From NCBI GenBank assembly GCA_964017155.1, contig OZ024854.1, forward strand, positions 46,746,423-46,810,422: a DNA stretch of 64,000 nucleotides, read 5' to 3'. The notes under the pieces were generated by a model that saw only the letters and a program-made list of their open reading frames with translations, ran no database searches and had not been told where the DNA came from. The position numbers were made by a program, and so were the translations under genes. Source of the DNA: Oasisia sp. SBJ-2009. Lineage: Eukaryota > Annelida > Polychaeta > Sabellida > Siboglinidae. Positions 23,019 to 36,079 of this stretch are shown in pieces (positions within the stretch are counted from its first letter, which is position 1; every line of letters starts with the position of its first letter).

Positions 23019-23249
23019 TGAAACGTGTCGTCTTAGCCTTCCTCGTGTGTACTAAGATTCTTCGCTTCATCTCGCATTCATACATCGGTATCTGATTCAA
23101 CACACAGAAGTAAGGAACTAATCAATTTATTCTGATTACACGCGAGAGGAATACAGCGATTGACACTCTAGTCTCGTCACCTCCATAGCCTCGATCTGCC
23201 AACTGTGTATATCGTTCTATGCATTTACGTGTATTGACATAATATCACA
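23019..23249 (-). repeat. 3' LTR of Gypsy A
   Basis: On the plus strand it starts TGAAACGTGTCGTC and ends AATATCACA, giving TG...CA ends. It differs from the 26362 LTR at scattered positions, so the insertion is not very recent. Confidence 0.93.
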
Positions 23250-23393
23250 TCCCTCGTCTTTTACAAAAGATAAACAAAATAACTAATCTACTAAAGTCCG
23301 CATGTAGGAGAGATCAGAACATTAAGGAATTCTAAACTACTAACCATAATGTTCGTGTAAACTAGAATAGACTAATTACTTTTATGAACGCAA

Positions 23394-26090
23394 TTACAGG
23401 TCCAAACGTTGTCGGCGTTTCACTCGTCTTCCGGAGCTGGTGTATTGTTCTGGTGGTGGGAGCTGGAAACGGACCGACTTCTTCTGGGGTAACGGTTCGT
23501 TACGCGGAGATGGTACGACATGCGTGTCGACTCTTCGCGTCAAGTCGTCTGTTCGTGTATTGTGCATCATTTTTTTCCGGAACGTACTAGTATGTCGTTC
23601 AGTCGGCTCACTGAGGTATCGACGGTTACGCCTAGGGACATTGCCTGTCGGAGTCAAGACGTTTTACGACCGCGGGTGTACGTCAGTTGATATCACGTTG
23701 ACAGGCTGCCAGGTGTCTGTCTGAATGTCTCTCACGCGAACGTCCTGTCCTGGTATTAGCGGTGCAAGTGGTTGCGTAGCTTGCTTATCGTGGTTGAGAC
23801 TTTGGATTTCTCGCCTCTCGTCGATACGACGTCTGATTTCGTCTCTCGACCAGTGTTCATTTCTGATGATTACGGGGAGGTTCGACTTGTACTTGCGGGC
23901 AATTAGCATCTCTGCCGGTGACTGTAAATGGTTGTCGATCGGTGTGGATGTCAACGAAAGCAGTGCTTTCTGCGTGTTAGATCTCGACATCGCTGCCTTC
24001 TTCAGGGTATACTTCACCGTCTGAACTTGACGTTCGATGAATCCATTCGATTGAGCGAAGTGTGGGATGGACGTTACATGGTCAAAGCACCACTCAGGGG
24101 CGAAGTTTCGAAAAGCCTGACTGCTATAGTGCCCGCCGTTGTCGCTCATAAGCTTGTTTGGCGATCCATTCTCCGCAAACACCTCACTCATCTTCGATAT
24201 GATAGCGTCACTCGGCACCTTCCCCTCGATGCGGTATACAAAAGGGAATTTCGAGTAGTAGTCACAGATCAGTAGATACGTGTCCTCTCGTATGGCAAAC
24301 AGGTCTGTGCCGACGATCTGCCACGGACGTGTCGGTAACTCATGCTGCATCAACGGCTCGTGCGCCTGACGTTTCTGTAACCGTTGACACGTGTCGCACT
24401 TCCTCACGATGTCGTCGATGTCCTTGTTGATATACTTCTAGTAGACATAGGACCTCGCTCACAGCCGGGTCTTCTCTATGCCCTGGTGAGCCTCGTGCAG
24501 TTTGCTCAACACTTCCGCAGGTAGACTTAGCGGATCACCAGACGGTCGCATGACCAGTAGGGTCGCAACGGTGCAGCTAGATGGCGTTGGCTATCTGGCC
24601 ATCCATCCACAACGACGGCTCCCAGCGGACACAGCTCATAGTCGGATTGTGTCGCTTCTCTAATCGACTGTAGTTTCACCCCGAGTTCCACTATCTGGTT
24701 GATCTCATTCCTCACGTCGTCTTTCATGTGGATCGGACATCGTCTGGGTGCATGTACAACTGGGGTCACAGCAGGGTCTAGTTTGATGTGGAACGTTTCG
24801 CAGAACTTCCCGATGCCCTTAAAACAATCTGGATACAGCCGCTGCAGATCTTCTTTCGAGTTCAACGGCGGTAGATGCTCGCTGACTGCACAGTTCAAGG
24901 TCACAAAGTTAAGCTTTCGGCAGGAAGGTAGTCCCAAGATCATTGGACCTGGCGTGTCAGCTACAAAAAACTCTGCTTCGTATGTGGTTGTCTCGTGCGC
25001 ACACTTCAGTCGCGTAGTACCATACTGCCGGATCAGCTGTCCGTTGTAGGCAGTTAGGATCGTGTATCGATGCTGAAGGCTGCCTCGCACTGGTATTCCT
25101 TCTGTGTCGATGTCTGACGGATACATGCGCTGGGACGTTCTCAGCGGCATTACGGTACCCTGCGCACCTGTGTCGACCTTGACACGAAGTGTCGCTGGGG
25201 TATCAGGCCTGTCTTTCAGTGTGATCCCGAGAGTCGCATATACCTCGTCCCTCTCGACGGCATTGATGTTAACAGTATTAAAAGCAAGCGGCTCGAAGTT
25301 GTCGCTGAGCTGATCGAAGCTGGCGTTGGCGCTCATCTCGGTTGGTCCTTCGTCTTGGCATAGCTCGAGATCTTGGTCGCCCAGAAGAGTGTGGTCTTCC
25401 TCCGGCGCCAGACGTCCAACGTGTAGTCTGCTGACATACTCGCTGCCAGTGATTTAGTTTACCACATGCATTACACTTACTGCCCTCTGCTGGACATCGA
25501 TCTGTGGGCACATGATGACGTCCACATTTTGCGCACGTAGGTACCCCCTCTCGACGTCCACTTGGCACATATGTTCCCCGCGACCGGCTGACATCACTGA
25601 TGCTGCTAGCGTTTCCTGAAAACTGCTGCATATTAGCCAGTGTTGTCCCATGCGTCCTACCAACGTCCATCGCCGCGTCAAGTGTTAGCGTCTCGTCACG
25701 GCATAATGGCTTTTCCTGCACTTTCCCATGTCGGACACCCACTACTAACTGTTCGATCAACCTCTCCTCGGTCTATGTAGCATCACGGAGCTTGCATTTA
25801 CGCGCTGCGTCTTGCAGCGTGTCATGAACTCGTCAACTGTCTCAGAGCTCAACTGCCTGAAGGTTTGGAGATGAAAACGACTCAGCCTGTAATTAGACTT
25901 GGGTTCTATCAGAGCCTGGAATTTAGCCCAAATAACCTAAACATCTTTCTTAAAAGTTTCACTGAGGTCCCAAGTGTTGTACATTCGCAGATCCTCCTGT
26001 CCTACCCATAGCAGGATATAGGTCACTCGTTCACTTTGCCCTTTTTTTGGCTTTTTCGGCAAAAGGACCCACTGAACATTAGTTCACAGT
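23394..26090 (-). pseudogene. Gypsy A gag-protease-integrase remnant
   Basis: In coding order: gag from ~26090, broken by TAG in a KDV*VIWAKF context (~25935) and a frameshift; two zinc knuckles (CAKCGRHHVPTDRC and CNACGKLNHWQRVC); an aspartic protease with VDTGAQGTVMP and ILGLPSC; then HAPRRCPIHMKDDVRNEINQ, the start of RT. This runs almost at once into the RNase H-integrase linker (VVVDGWPDSQRHLAAPLRPY), so RT and RNase H are deleted. The integrase has an HEAHQGI...CDTCQ zinc finger with a stop in it, and a core with D in GTDLFAI, D in MSDNGGHY and E in FIERQ (23664-24407). A TAA after DVHPRS splits off the basic C-terminal tail (23394-23657). Non-functional. Confidence 0.9.
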
Positions 26091-26361
26091 ATTGAAAGAA
26101 TGAATTAACGAAACTCCGTAGGTTGATCAGTGGCTAACACAGTTCATGCGGGGCGGCTCGATTCCTGACCGATCACCCATAGCTGCCTATTAATGGCAAT
26201 GGCCAATTACTTACACAGTGAGAACAAATCGGGTCTGGAACGGCGAACATTCGGACGCACGCCGAAGTGGAGTGGCGTCTCAACAGCGTCGACGGTGCGT
26301 GTTGACCTAGTTTAAGTATATACGAAACTCGAAAGCGCCGGCTTCAGCATAGCTGCCACCA

Positions 26362-26593
26362 TGAAACGTGTCATCTTGGCCTTCCTTGTGGGTACTAAGA
26401 TTCTTCGCCTCATCTCGCATTCATACATCGGTATCTGATTCAACACACAGAAGTACGGAACTAATCGAGTTATTCTGATCACAAGCGACAGAGGAATACA
26501 GCGATTGACACTCTAGTCTCGTCATCTCCAAAGCCTCCATCTCCCAACTGCGTATATCGTTCTATGTTCTACGTGTATTGACATAATATCACA
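26362..26593 (-). repeat. 5' LTR of Gypsy A
   Basis: 232 bp, homologous along its length to 23019-23249. No MITE, unlike the equivalent LTRs in units C and D. Confidence 0.93.
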
Positions 26594-26776
26594 ACCGTGA
26601 GCTAGGCCGTTTAAGGGGTACATTAACTATCCCTCTAGAACAAACTGTTCAAATTCAAAACGTATGACTGCCTGGCTTTGAGATGTTTGTTGACAGTAGA
26701 GAGTGTGGTAACTGAACTGATACAGTGTGTGTTAACTGGAATAAGACATTATATTATAATTATGTTAAAATGATTG

Positions 26777-27040
26777 TTCTCAGTTCTCAGTTCTCAGGTT
26801 ATTAACTCCAAACAGCCCAATCTTGGGCTAACGCAGGAGTCACTGAGGATGGTCACTGCCAGGGTGCTTGTCGTCCTCAGTGGTTCTTTTACGTCCCAAA
26901 TTAAGACGGGACCGACATTAACGTGATTCTCCGATTCACGAGGGATACACAGTCCCCAATGTTGCCTGCCGGTACCGGGATCGAACCCGTGCGGCCGGCG
27001 TCAGAGGCGGATGTGGTAACCACTACTCCACCGCTCTCTT
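26777..27040 (-). mobile_element. tRNA-derived SINE
   Basis: On the minus strand the head reads GGTGGAGTAGTGGTTACC (A-box-like), then CGGGTTCGATCCCGG (B box). A ~180-bp body follows, then a tail of three CTGAGAA-type heptamers. Unit C has the empty site at ~51640 (AAAATGATTGAGTCAATG), confirming insertion. Any target duplication is only ~3 bp. The tRNA-like head is not a tRNA gene: the fold is incomplete and it continues into the SINE body. SINE family not identified. Confidence 0.85.
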
Positions 27041-27360
27041 TGAGTCAATGTATTAACTGCAATAAGACAGTGTGTGTAAGTAGATTGATAAGACGCCGTG
27101 AGAACATTAATAGTGTGTCAACTGAATTGTGAGTTTTTTTAACTGGACAGAGGAAGTGAAATTGTTATGTGTGTGTATATGTGTTTGTTTGTATGTTTGA
27201 GTGTGTGTTTGTTTGTGTTTGGTTGTGTGAATGCGTTTGTGTGAGTGTGTAGTTTACATGTGCTGTCCGGGTTGATATAATGTGTGTTGGCTGGACGGAG
27301 ATAGTGTGTTGACTGGATTGGGTGTATCCCTACCAAGTGCACTGATGTATATTATGTTAA
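27041..27360. repeat. duplicated module between SINE and MITE (unit A)
   Basis: Shared with ~40080-40396 and ~51650-51966. It contains GTGTTTG-rich simple sequence and no gene. Confidence 0.7.
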
Positions 27361-28023
27361 TAGGCTATGTAAGTCTCGCGCTCGAAAACGAGGTTGGGGG
27401 CAGGAAGTTTTCTCCATGTTGATATATAGGATTGTTTTGGTTATATTAATCGGACTGTCCCAAAATAGTGTATTATGGTTATATTTTACGAAGGATAATT
27501 ACAAGCAGAAGCAGTGGAACACTTTGCCGGTGACAATGATCACATATATCATGCATTTTAATCGATTATTATGGTGGTTGCCATGACATCGGCAGCTAGT
27601 ACTTGGTGGTTTTGACTAGTAGACTCCTAATGAAGAATGCCATCTTCCGCGCAGTACAACTTGTTTTGGGCATGTGTTATGATTACGAACATTTCGACAA
27701 CTTTTCAGATGTAAGTGCTTATCGAACTGTTGTTAAGCCACAACGTACAGCAATGTAAAATGCAAATCACGTAAAAGACACATACGGCCTAAAATTGTGT
27801 ATACTATCTGCGCTAGCTACGAAAATCGCTATATGTATATGGCAGTGTGGTAGTCTCAATATTTAATCGGACATTTAAGATATGAAAGGTATAACGCAAG
27901 ATATTCATCGGTCGGAATCTACAACTGTCTTCCGTCGTTAGAATAATATTCATGTGTCCAGTCCCCAATCAGCTCCAGTTGCGCGGAGTCTCGTCATGTA
28001 TCGTGACCCACTTACACGCCCTA
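27361..28023. mobile_element. MITE family M, old copy in unit A
   Basis: Ends TAGGCTATGTAAGTCTCGCG and ACTTACACGCCCTA form short terminal inverted repeats. It sits at the same place in units A, B (40397-41028) and C (51967-52634), so it predates the duplications. Related copies in the opposite orientation are inside Gypsy LTRs at 50839 and 61491. No coding capacity. Confidence 0.85.
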
Positions 28024-28127
28024 TTGCTAGGGAGCAATAGTGTGCTGGCTGGATTGACACAGAATGAATATAGCAGTCGTCACCGTATGTCTTTGTGTGT
28101 GTTGATTGTGACCGTCGATAAGTTTTA

Positions 28128-29668
28128 GGGTAACCTGGGGCAGCGCGGCCCCCCTAAGGGAAAAGTTGTGTATTTTTTTATCCATAACTTGTCGATGCAT
28201 AATTGTGCATTAATAGTATTGAGGTATACATACTTTGCGTATGACACAAGTCTCTGAACGAATGAATAACCAAAACGTTAGTTATAGCAAGTTTAAAATA
28301 AAAATAAAACCGTCTTGCCCCATGCCTGGGGCAAAACGGCCCCTCGCCTGGGGTAAAACGGCCCCTCGCCTATTTACTCTAATATTAGGTTTAACCGTTG
28401 TAATTATATAAAAACAATGTGTTTTATCCATTATTTATTTAAACCGTCATTAACTACTACTATTATTATCACTCATCGTGAACAGAAATAATCACCACTC
28501 CGCGTCACTCATCGTGAATTACATTAGACTCATCATTATTATGTCCGTCTTCTATTGCCTCTTCGACAATACGCCACGGTCATATAATACTGATAATATT
28601 TGTTACACTTCTACAGTTCTCCCGCTATATTGATCTTACACCCGGGACATCCCGGTTTCTACCTATCAGCTCCTGTCTATATTACTAGACATTACGATCA
28701 CCTTTGGCTTCTGCATCATCACAGGCATTAAAATCATTATAGTGTTGAACATATTACACTAAAGTAATGGCATGCAGATACTTCGCGGCAGATACAATAG
28801 CCTAATCACCAATCGAAACCACTCATCATTAATTACAATGTCAAAAAATTACAGTTGTCATTAGAAGCAATATTCTGCATTATCATTACACTCGTCACTG
28901 AAAACACTTATTAGCTAGCTTTGGAATTTGCATCATCACAAGCCTTAAATTCATTAACATTAACTGTATTAACGAATGGCTTGCACATACTCTACTGTCT
29001 AATCACACTCTGATTCGCGGTTGGGACACATGCAATACGGGAGCCCTGGTGTGCACTCACTATGAGCCCAATTATTGCATTCGTAGCATTGAACCCAGAC
29101 TTCTCGTGGCCGACTGCAACTGAATGGTTCTCCGGACACCAAACAAGGCCATTCCTCTTCATCGCTGCTTTCGTCAACTTGTTTTGTGTATGCTATAAAT
29201 ACATCACAGCTTTATTGCGTTTACATACCATATTCGTACTGCATGGCGGGGCAAGATGGCCCCGGGGCCGTCTTGCCCCGTACTGACGGGGCCGTCTTAC
29301 CCCACACACACCAGTGCTGACTTTTTCACCTTCACACATAATCCTTTAATATCGCTTCCATTTTCGATTAAAGTTATTGAAAACGTGTAAAGTTGTAAGT
29401 GCATTAGTACCAGTCACTGGCTTAACATCACACGGTGGACATGTTAGCATCAATTTGACCGAAGAGTGATTATTAGATCACAGCGTACGTAAAACTTTAA
29501 AAACAGTTTGTGAACTTATTTTTGGTAGCGTTTGGCCTTGCGGTCGCTACGAGTGTTTGCTAGGTAGCAGCATCATGCTACACTATTCAATGTTAGTTTG
29601 GGTTCACTCGTTTTTCAGATAAGACGGGGCCGTCTTACCCCCAGGGGCCGTCTTGCCCCAGGTTACCC
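28128..29668. mobile_element. pogo-type non-autonomous transposon (1.54 kb) with empty site in paralogs
   Basis: Starts GGGTAACCTGGGGCA and ends TGCCCCAGGTTACCC, flanked by TA on both sides. Units B (~41128) and C (~52737) have the uninterrupted site, AAGCTTTGTGCTACGTGG and AAGCTTTATGCTACGTGG, so insertion duplicated a TA. GC-rich palindromic words of the type GGGGCAAGACGGCCCC recur near 28315-28375, 29245-29305 and 29625-29655. The interior is AT-rich with no transposase. The end resembles that of the transposase-bearing element at 1-2027. Confidence 0.93.
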
Positions 29669-29670
29669 TA

Positions 29671-30218
29671 TGCTACGTGGCGATCTGCCACACGAAGGCT
29701 TATAGGCCCTAGTTATAGTCCTTGGACAACTGCATGTGAATCAAACCGTGCACAGACGCCTAAAATAGCATGTGTACAACAAGTGTGGGTGATACTAATG
29801 TAGTAATGTATTGACAACTCCCAATGCTTTGTCCATTGATCAACCACGCTACCTTAAAAGAGTTCCAACTATACACACTAACCTACATCGCTACGACCTA
29901 CATAATCCAACCAGCTCTGAACACTCGCTAACGAACTTGCTCACGTTCACACTCAGTCACGTACACACACGCATTCGCACAGTGCGCCTGACGCGTGATG
30001 TCAGGTTTACTTACACTCAATATGCCAAGTCCGAAATGTAACGACGCGAGCCGAACACACGTTCAAGTAGGAGTGACTCGTTCTCAATCGTTCGGATCCA
30101 CGCAGCAACGAATGAACAATTCTGGCGACGTGTAATGTTTTCAATAGGGCTATTGACGAGACCTGCGGCTACACACGCGGAAGTAGTCTGTAGCAGAAGT
30201 AGGTCACTACTTCGTGTC
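29671..30218. repeat. duplicated downstream module, unit A
   Basis: Equivalent to ~41130-41680 and ~52740-53325. Unit A lacks the (TA)n found at 41279 and 52894, having unique sequence there instead. No gene seen. Confidence 0.75.
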
Positions 30219-30923
<705 letters not shown>

Positions 30924-30929
30924 AGTAAA

Positions 30930-31060
30930 ACGTCTAGATGTTACGGTTTCAACTTCTTTATGTTCGTCAAGTCTTGTACCAAATGGTCTACCTGTTTCAC
31001 CAATGTAACACATATTGCATGTCTTACATGGAATTTGGTACACACATTCGGTCTTGTAAA
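30930..31060 (-). pseudogene. Penelope GIY-YIG endonuclease fragment
   Basis: On the minus strand it reads TECVYQIPCKTCNMCYIGET then GRPFGTRLDEHKEVE. It has the CVYQIPC...CYIGETGR motif of the Penelope GIY-YIG domain, including the Arg of TGR. Its N-terminal continuation lies beyond the LINE, at ~33370-33440, where PHRHLTQILVHPKDK can be read. Confidence 0.85.
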
Positions 31061-33367
31061 TGCATGCCACAATAAAAACAATTCATATCGACTATTCCTT
31101 AAAGACAGAACAAGGTATGCTGAACACAGATATAAGGCATATAAATATAAATTGACAACTATCTTGAGATGTGAAAAAAAGAAACACTACTGTACTTTGC
31201 TGCTAAAGAAAAAAAACAAAATTGCTGGAACATGGAAAATACTCCGAACAATAATGGGTAAAATGCAGAAGGAGCATACATATCCGGAACTGTTCCATCA
31301 AGATGAAAAGGTAATCGAATGTAAAGAAAATATTGCCAACTTGTTTAATAGGTTCTTTACCAGTGTTGGTCCAGACCTAGCCAAACAAATTAACCCTCCT
31401 GCTGGTGCACCTGTATTTGATTATCTAAAAAACCGAAATGATAACAGTATGTTCTTGTCACCAGTTGATGAAAATGAAGTTATTAGGGTAGTGGAAAGAT
31501 GCAAAAACAAAAGCTCAACTTATGCGGAAGGGTTGAGTATGAATATTGTTAAACATATAATCACATCAATCATTACGCCACTCACCCATATTTGTAACAC
31601 ATCTTTCAAAACTGGGGTATTCCCAGATAAATAAAAAAAATGCTAAAGTAATCCCAGTGTTCAAGTCGGGAATCAAAGAAGATTGTTCTAACTATAGACC
31701 AATTTCACTATTTCCACAATTTTCCAAAATGCTAGAAAAACTTTTTAACAGTAGGCTAAGTGCATTTATTGATAACAAATGACATTATTAACCCTAGTCA
31801 GTATGGATTAAGTGAAACTATGTCTACATCCTACGCTTTAACTGAGTTAATAAATGAAATAACTTCATCTGTAAATAACAAAATGTATTCTATTGGTGTA
31901 TTCATTGACTTGAAAAAAGCCTTTGACACAGTAGATCATGAGTTGCTCTGTGAAAAAATGTATTTCTATGGTACCAGAGGTGTGGCACACAAATGGATAA
32001 GCAGTTACTTACCCCAATTTGTTTGCTACAATGAATTCCACTCAGACCTGTTAAATATATCATGTGGTGTCCCACAGGGCTCAATTTTAGTGCCGAAACT
32101 GTTTATACTGTATATTAATGATTTGTGTAACATATCTAGGCTTGTGAAATATATACTGTTTGCTGACGACACTAATTTATTTTGTGCAGACAAAAAACAT
32201 CAACCAACTTGTTACAACAGTATCGACAGTTCTTGACAAATTGTGTATATGGTTTGCTGTAAATAAGCTTTCTTTAAATGTTTCGAAAACAAGCTACATG
32301 TTATTTGGTAATTTGAATGCACAGTTTGACATAGCTATCAATGGTATAAGCATTAACAGAGTGCGTGTGGCTAAATTTCTTGGAGTATTAATTGATGAGA
32401 AATTGAATTGGAAAGATCATATAGCAAATGTTAAATCAAAGCTCTCTAAGAGTACAGTTATATTATATAAGTGTAGCCATGTAATAGACTCACAGTCTAT
32501 GTATTTTCTGTATAGTTCATTAATCTCTACCACACATTAGTTATTGTTCTGAAATATGGGGAAACACATATCCTTCTAATGTCAATTGCCTTGTTGTACT
32601 TCAAAAAAGAGCAATTAGACTTCTGTTTGGGGCAGGTCGTCTTGACCACACAACTCCTCTTTTCTACAGGTCGCATGTATTAAAATTTCCAGATCTAGTG
32701 AAATTCAAAACAGCTATGTTTATGTATAAAGCATACTACTGCATGTTACCAGCTAATTTACAACAGCATTTTGTGAAAAAAGGTATCTCGGTAATAACAC
32801 GTCTCAAAATTCAATTAGTAAGGCGCTGATCGAGTCACCTTGAATGTTAAAGCGATGTATCTTCCTATGTATGGCATAAGTCTTTGGAACTCCTTGCATG
32901 TTGATCTAACTAACGTAAAAACAATAAGGTCTTTTAGACACAGGTACAAGTCAATACTCAGGAATGAATATATATAATTGCAACTTTCATTGCAACTGAT
33001 TCAGATTACTAATGTATCTGAATTTCTAAGTAAAATTCCTTGTATGCATCCATTTATTTTGAATAAGTGAGATTAGTGCGACTAATGAACTATGGATTGT
33101 ATCATTAATTATGTTTATGTTATTTTATTTTATTTCCTAGTCATGTATATAGGATGTGTGCAATATTTACATTATAATAATTCTTTCTTTCTTATATTAT
33201 GGTTGTGCCTACAAATATAGTGTGCGGGGATACATACTACTACAAGTTTTTAACTTCTTGTGTATTCCTTTCAAACAACATTACGTGTATAGCATGTTTG
33301 TTTAGTCTTAAATGTGTATTGTTTGTTGTATGTTGTTTGAATAAATCATATTGAATTGAATTGAATT
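31061..33367 (+). mobile_element. CR1/Jockey-group LINE inside the Penelope relic
   Basis: Non-LTR RT on the plus strand, ending in AATAAATCATATTGAATTG and a short (ATTGA)n tail at 33345-33367. The insertion separates two parts of one Penelope reading frame. The 5' end is truncated within the region before the RT. A GTCT on each side is a possible target duplication but too short to be sure. Confidence 0.85.
31082..32980 (+). pseudogene. LINE reverse transcriptase, several frameshifts
   Basis: Readable in consecutive frames: an N-terminal part to FPDK (31634); VIPVFKSG and NYRPISLFPQFSKMLEK (~31645-31740); NPSQYGLSETMSTSYALTEL, VFIDLKKAFDTVDH, CGVPQGSILVPKLF and the catalytic FADDT (31760-32180); VNKLSLNVSKTSYMLFG and KFLGVLIDEKLNWKDHI (32240-32530); then a C-terminal part with LQKRAIRLLFGAGR. 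At least four frameshifts separate these, for example in the A-run at 31633 and near 32190. LGPLLF-type motif is VPKLF here. Non-functional. Confidence 0.88.
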
Positions 33368-34530
33368 GTGTCTGTCTTCCACTTTGTCTTTTGGATGCAC
33401 CAGTATTTGTGTGAGGTGTCTGTGTGGTCTGACATCTGGAGTTGTATCATGATGTTTTAGGATACGCTATACCGGTTCCGTCACACCTTGGACATATGGT
33501 AGTGTAACCATACACCTTGACTTCTCTTTGTTCTTATCTTTGGACTTTCTTTGTTGGTTTTTCAGCTTTTCTCTTATTGTCTGTATAGTTCACTTAGGGT
33601 AGCCACACTTCTGAAGAGCCTTGGTGACGTACTCTTCTTCTTTCCGTCTGTCCTCTGGGTCTGTGACAATGTTAAAAAATTGTTGCATCTGTTTACTAGT
33701 GGTTTTATGACTCCCAGTTTCCTGTGTAGCGGGTGATGTGAACTAAAGTTCAGATACTGTTTTTTTTTCGGTACACGAGGAGTTTGATCGGACCATCCCC
33801 TTTCCGTACCATGAGTGTGTCAAGGAAAGGCAGTGACCCCCCACTCTCTTCTTCGTACGTGAACTTGATATTGCCTGTGGTATCAATGGTGTTTAGTTGC
33901 GCTGCCAGTTGTTGTTCATACCCTTTCTTCACGATCTCCATTACGTCATCCACGCTTCCATAGTCGAGGCTGACACGTTGCTGGAGCTGTGGCGATGGCT
34001 TGTTGTTCCAGCCATTCCATAAATAGATTGGCTATCACCGGTGACACTGGGCTTCCTTCCCATCGCTGTGCCAAACTTCTCTTGGTAAATAGTGCCCCTG
34101 AAGATAAAGTATGTTGTTGTGACGACAAACAGCAACAACTCCGTAATGTCCCCCACCTAGTCGTTTCCTGATGATGTGTAATGTGTCATCAATTGGGGTG
34201 TTGGTGAACAGAGACACAACATCATGTGACAGGAACATTTCATCTTGTTCGATGATCACACATGCCATTTCACTAGCTAAGTGCTTTGAGTTTGTGATGT
34301 TGTGTGTTGTCTTCCCGACAATAGGTGCTAGCAGGTCCGCCAGTTATCTGGACACGTTGTACCCTATATACCATGTGTAGTCAACTATCGGTCTAAGAGG
34401 GTTGTCTGGCTTATGGAATTTTTGAGTGCAATATATTCTTGGTACATTCTCTGCTGTAGGGTACAGGTACTTGTGCTGTTCATCTGTTATATTGTCCTCC
34501 TCTTTCAATTTCTTTATTATTGACACCAAC
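33368..34530 (-). pseudogene. Penelope reverse transcriptase, frameshifted
   Basis: In coding order: ENVPRIYCTQKFHKPDNPLR and PIVDYTW (34344-34529); FLSHDVVSLFTNTPIDDTLH (34150-34230); YFIFRGTIYQEKFGTAMG and SPVSPVIANLFMEWLEQQ (33960-34130); the catalytic VDD then VMEIVKKGYEQQ (33930-33955); and IKFTYEEESGGSLPFLDTLM then LLVYRKK (33750-33900). Motifs and order are those of Penelope-like RTs. The pieces lie in different frames, and the residue before VDD is lost at a frameshift. Dead copy. Confidence 0.88.
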
Positions 34531-34639
34531 TTCCTCTAATATTTAGGAGTAGGATCTTTATTCAGTTTCTCATAACCCTTGTTATCAGATAACATTGTTA
34601 TAACTTTCTGTTCATATTATTTACAGACTAAGTCACGTG

Positions 34640-34745
34640 TGGGAGAGTCTGCTCGCAACGCCATCTAGCGAGCAGTGACCACTGAACATTCAGTTCCCGA
34701 AGAAGGCCGACGATGTTGGTCGAAACGTAGAAGTAAGTAGATTAA
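34640..34745. repeat. Penelope terminal-repeat-like structured region
   Basis: Contains an 8-bp perfect inverted repeat CTGCTCGC...GCGAGCAG (34649-34675), a short palindrome ACTGAACATTCAGT, and a 7-bp stem GGCCGAC/GTTGGTC (34705-34721) flanked by CCGAAGAA and GAAAC. The last arrangement recalls a decayed hammerhead-ribozyme core, reported for Penelope terminal repeats. It lies on the strand opposite to the RT. Confidence 0.45.
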
Positions 34746-34811
34746 TGCTAGTTGTGTAATTCAGAAATTTGTTTGTAATAATATACTGCCAACTTGATGA
34801 ACATTTTCAGG

Positions 34812-36079
<1,268 letters not shown>

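Larger units (their letters stand above)
23019..26593 (-). mobile_element. Ty3/Gypsy element A, RT-deleted, with both LTRs
   Basis: Two LTRs of ~231 bp flank a minus-strand interior and are themselves flanked by the direct repeat ACCGT (23014-23018 and 26594-26598). Unit B keeps the empty site with one ACCGT at 39515-39519. After the 5' LTR (right) comes a primer-binding-like TGGTGGCAGCTATGC on the minus strand. A polypurine tract AAAAGACGAGGGA precedes the 3' LTR (left). The interior has gag, protease and integrase, but the RT and RNase H region is missing. At 3.6 kb it is shorter than a full Gypsy element. Confidence 0.95.

Noticed and set aside
26960..27040. tRNA gene
   Set aside because: A and B boxes are present but the sequence continues into a SINE body and tail, and is absent from the paralogous unit.
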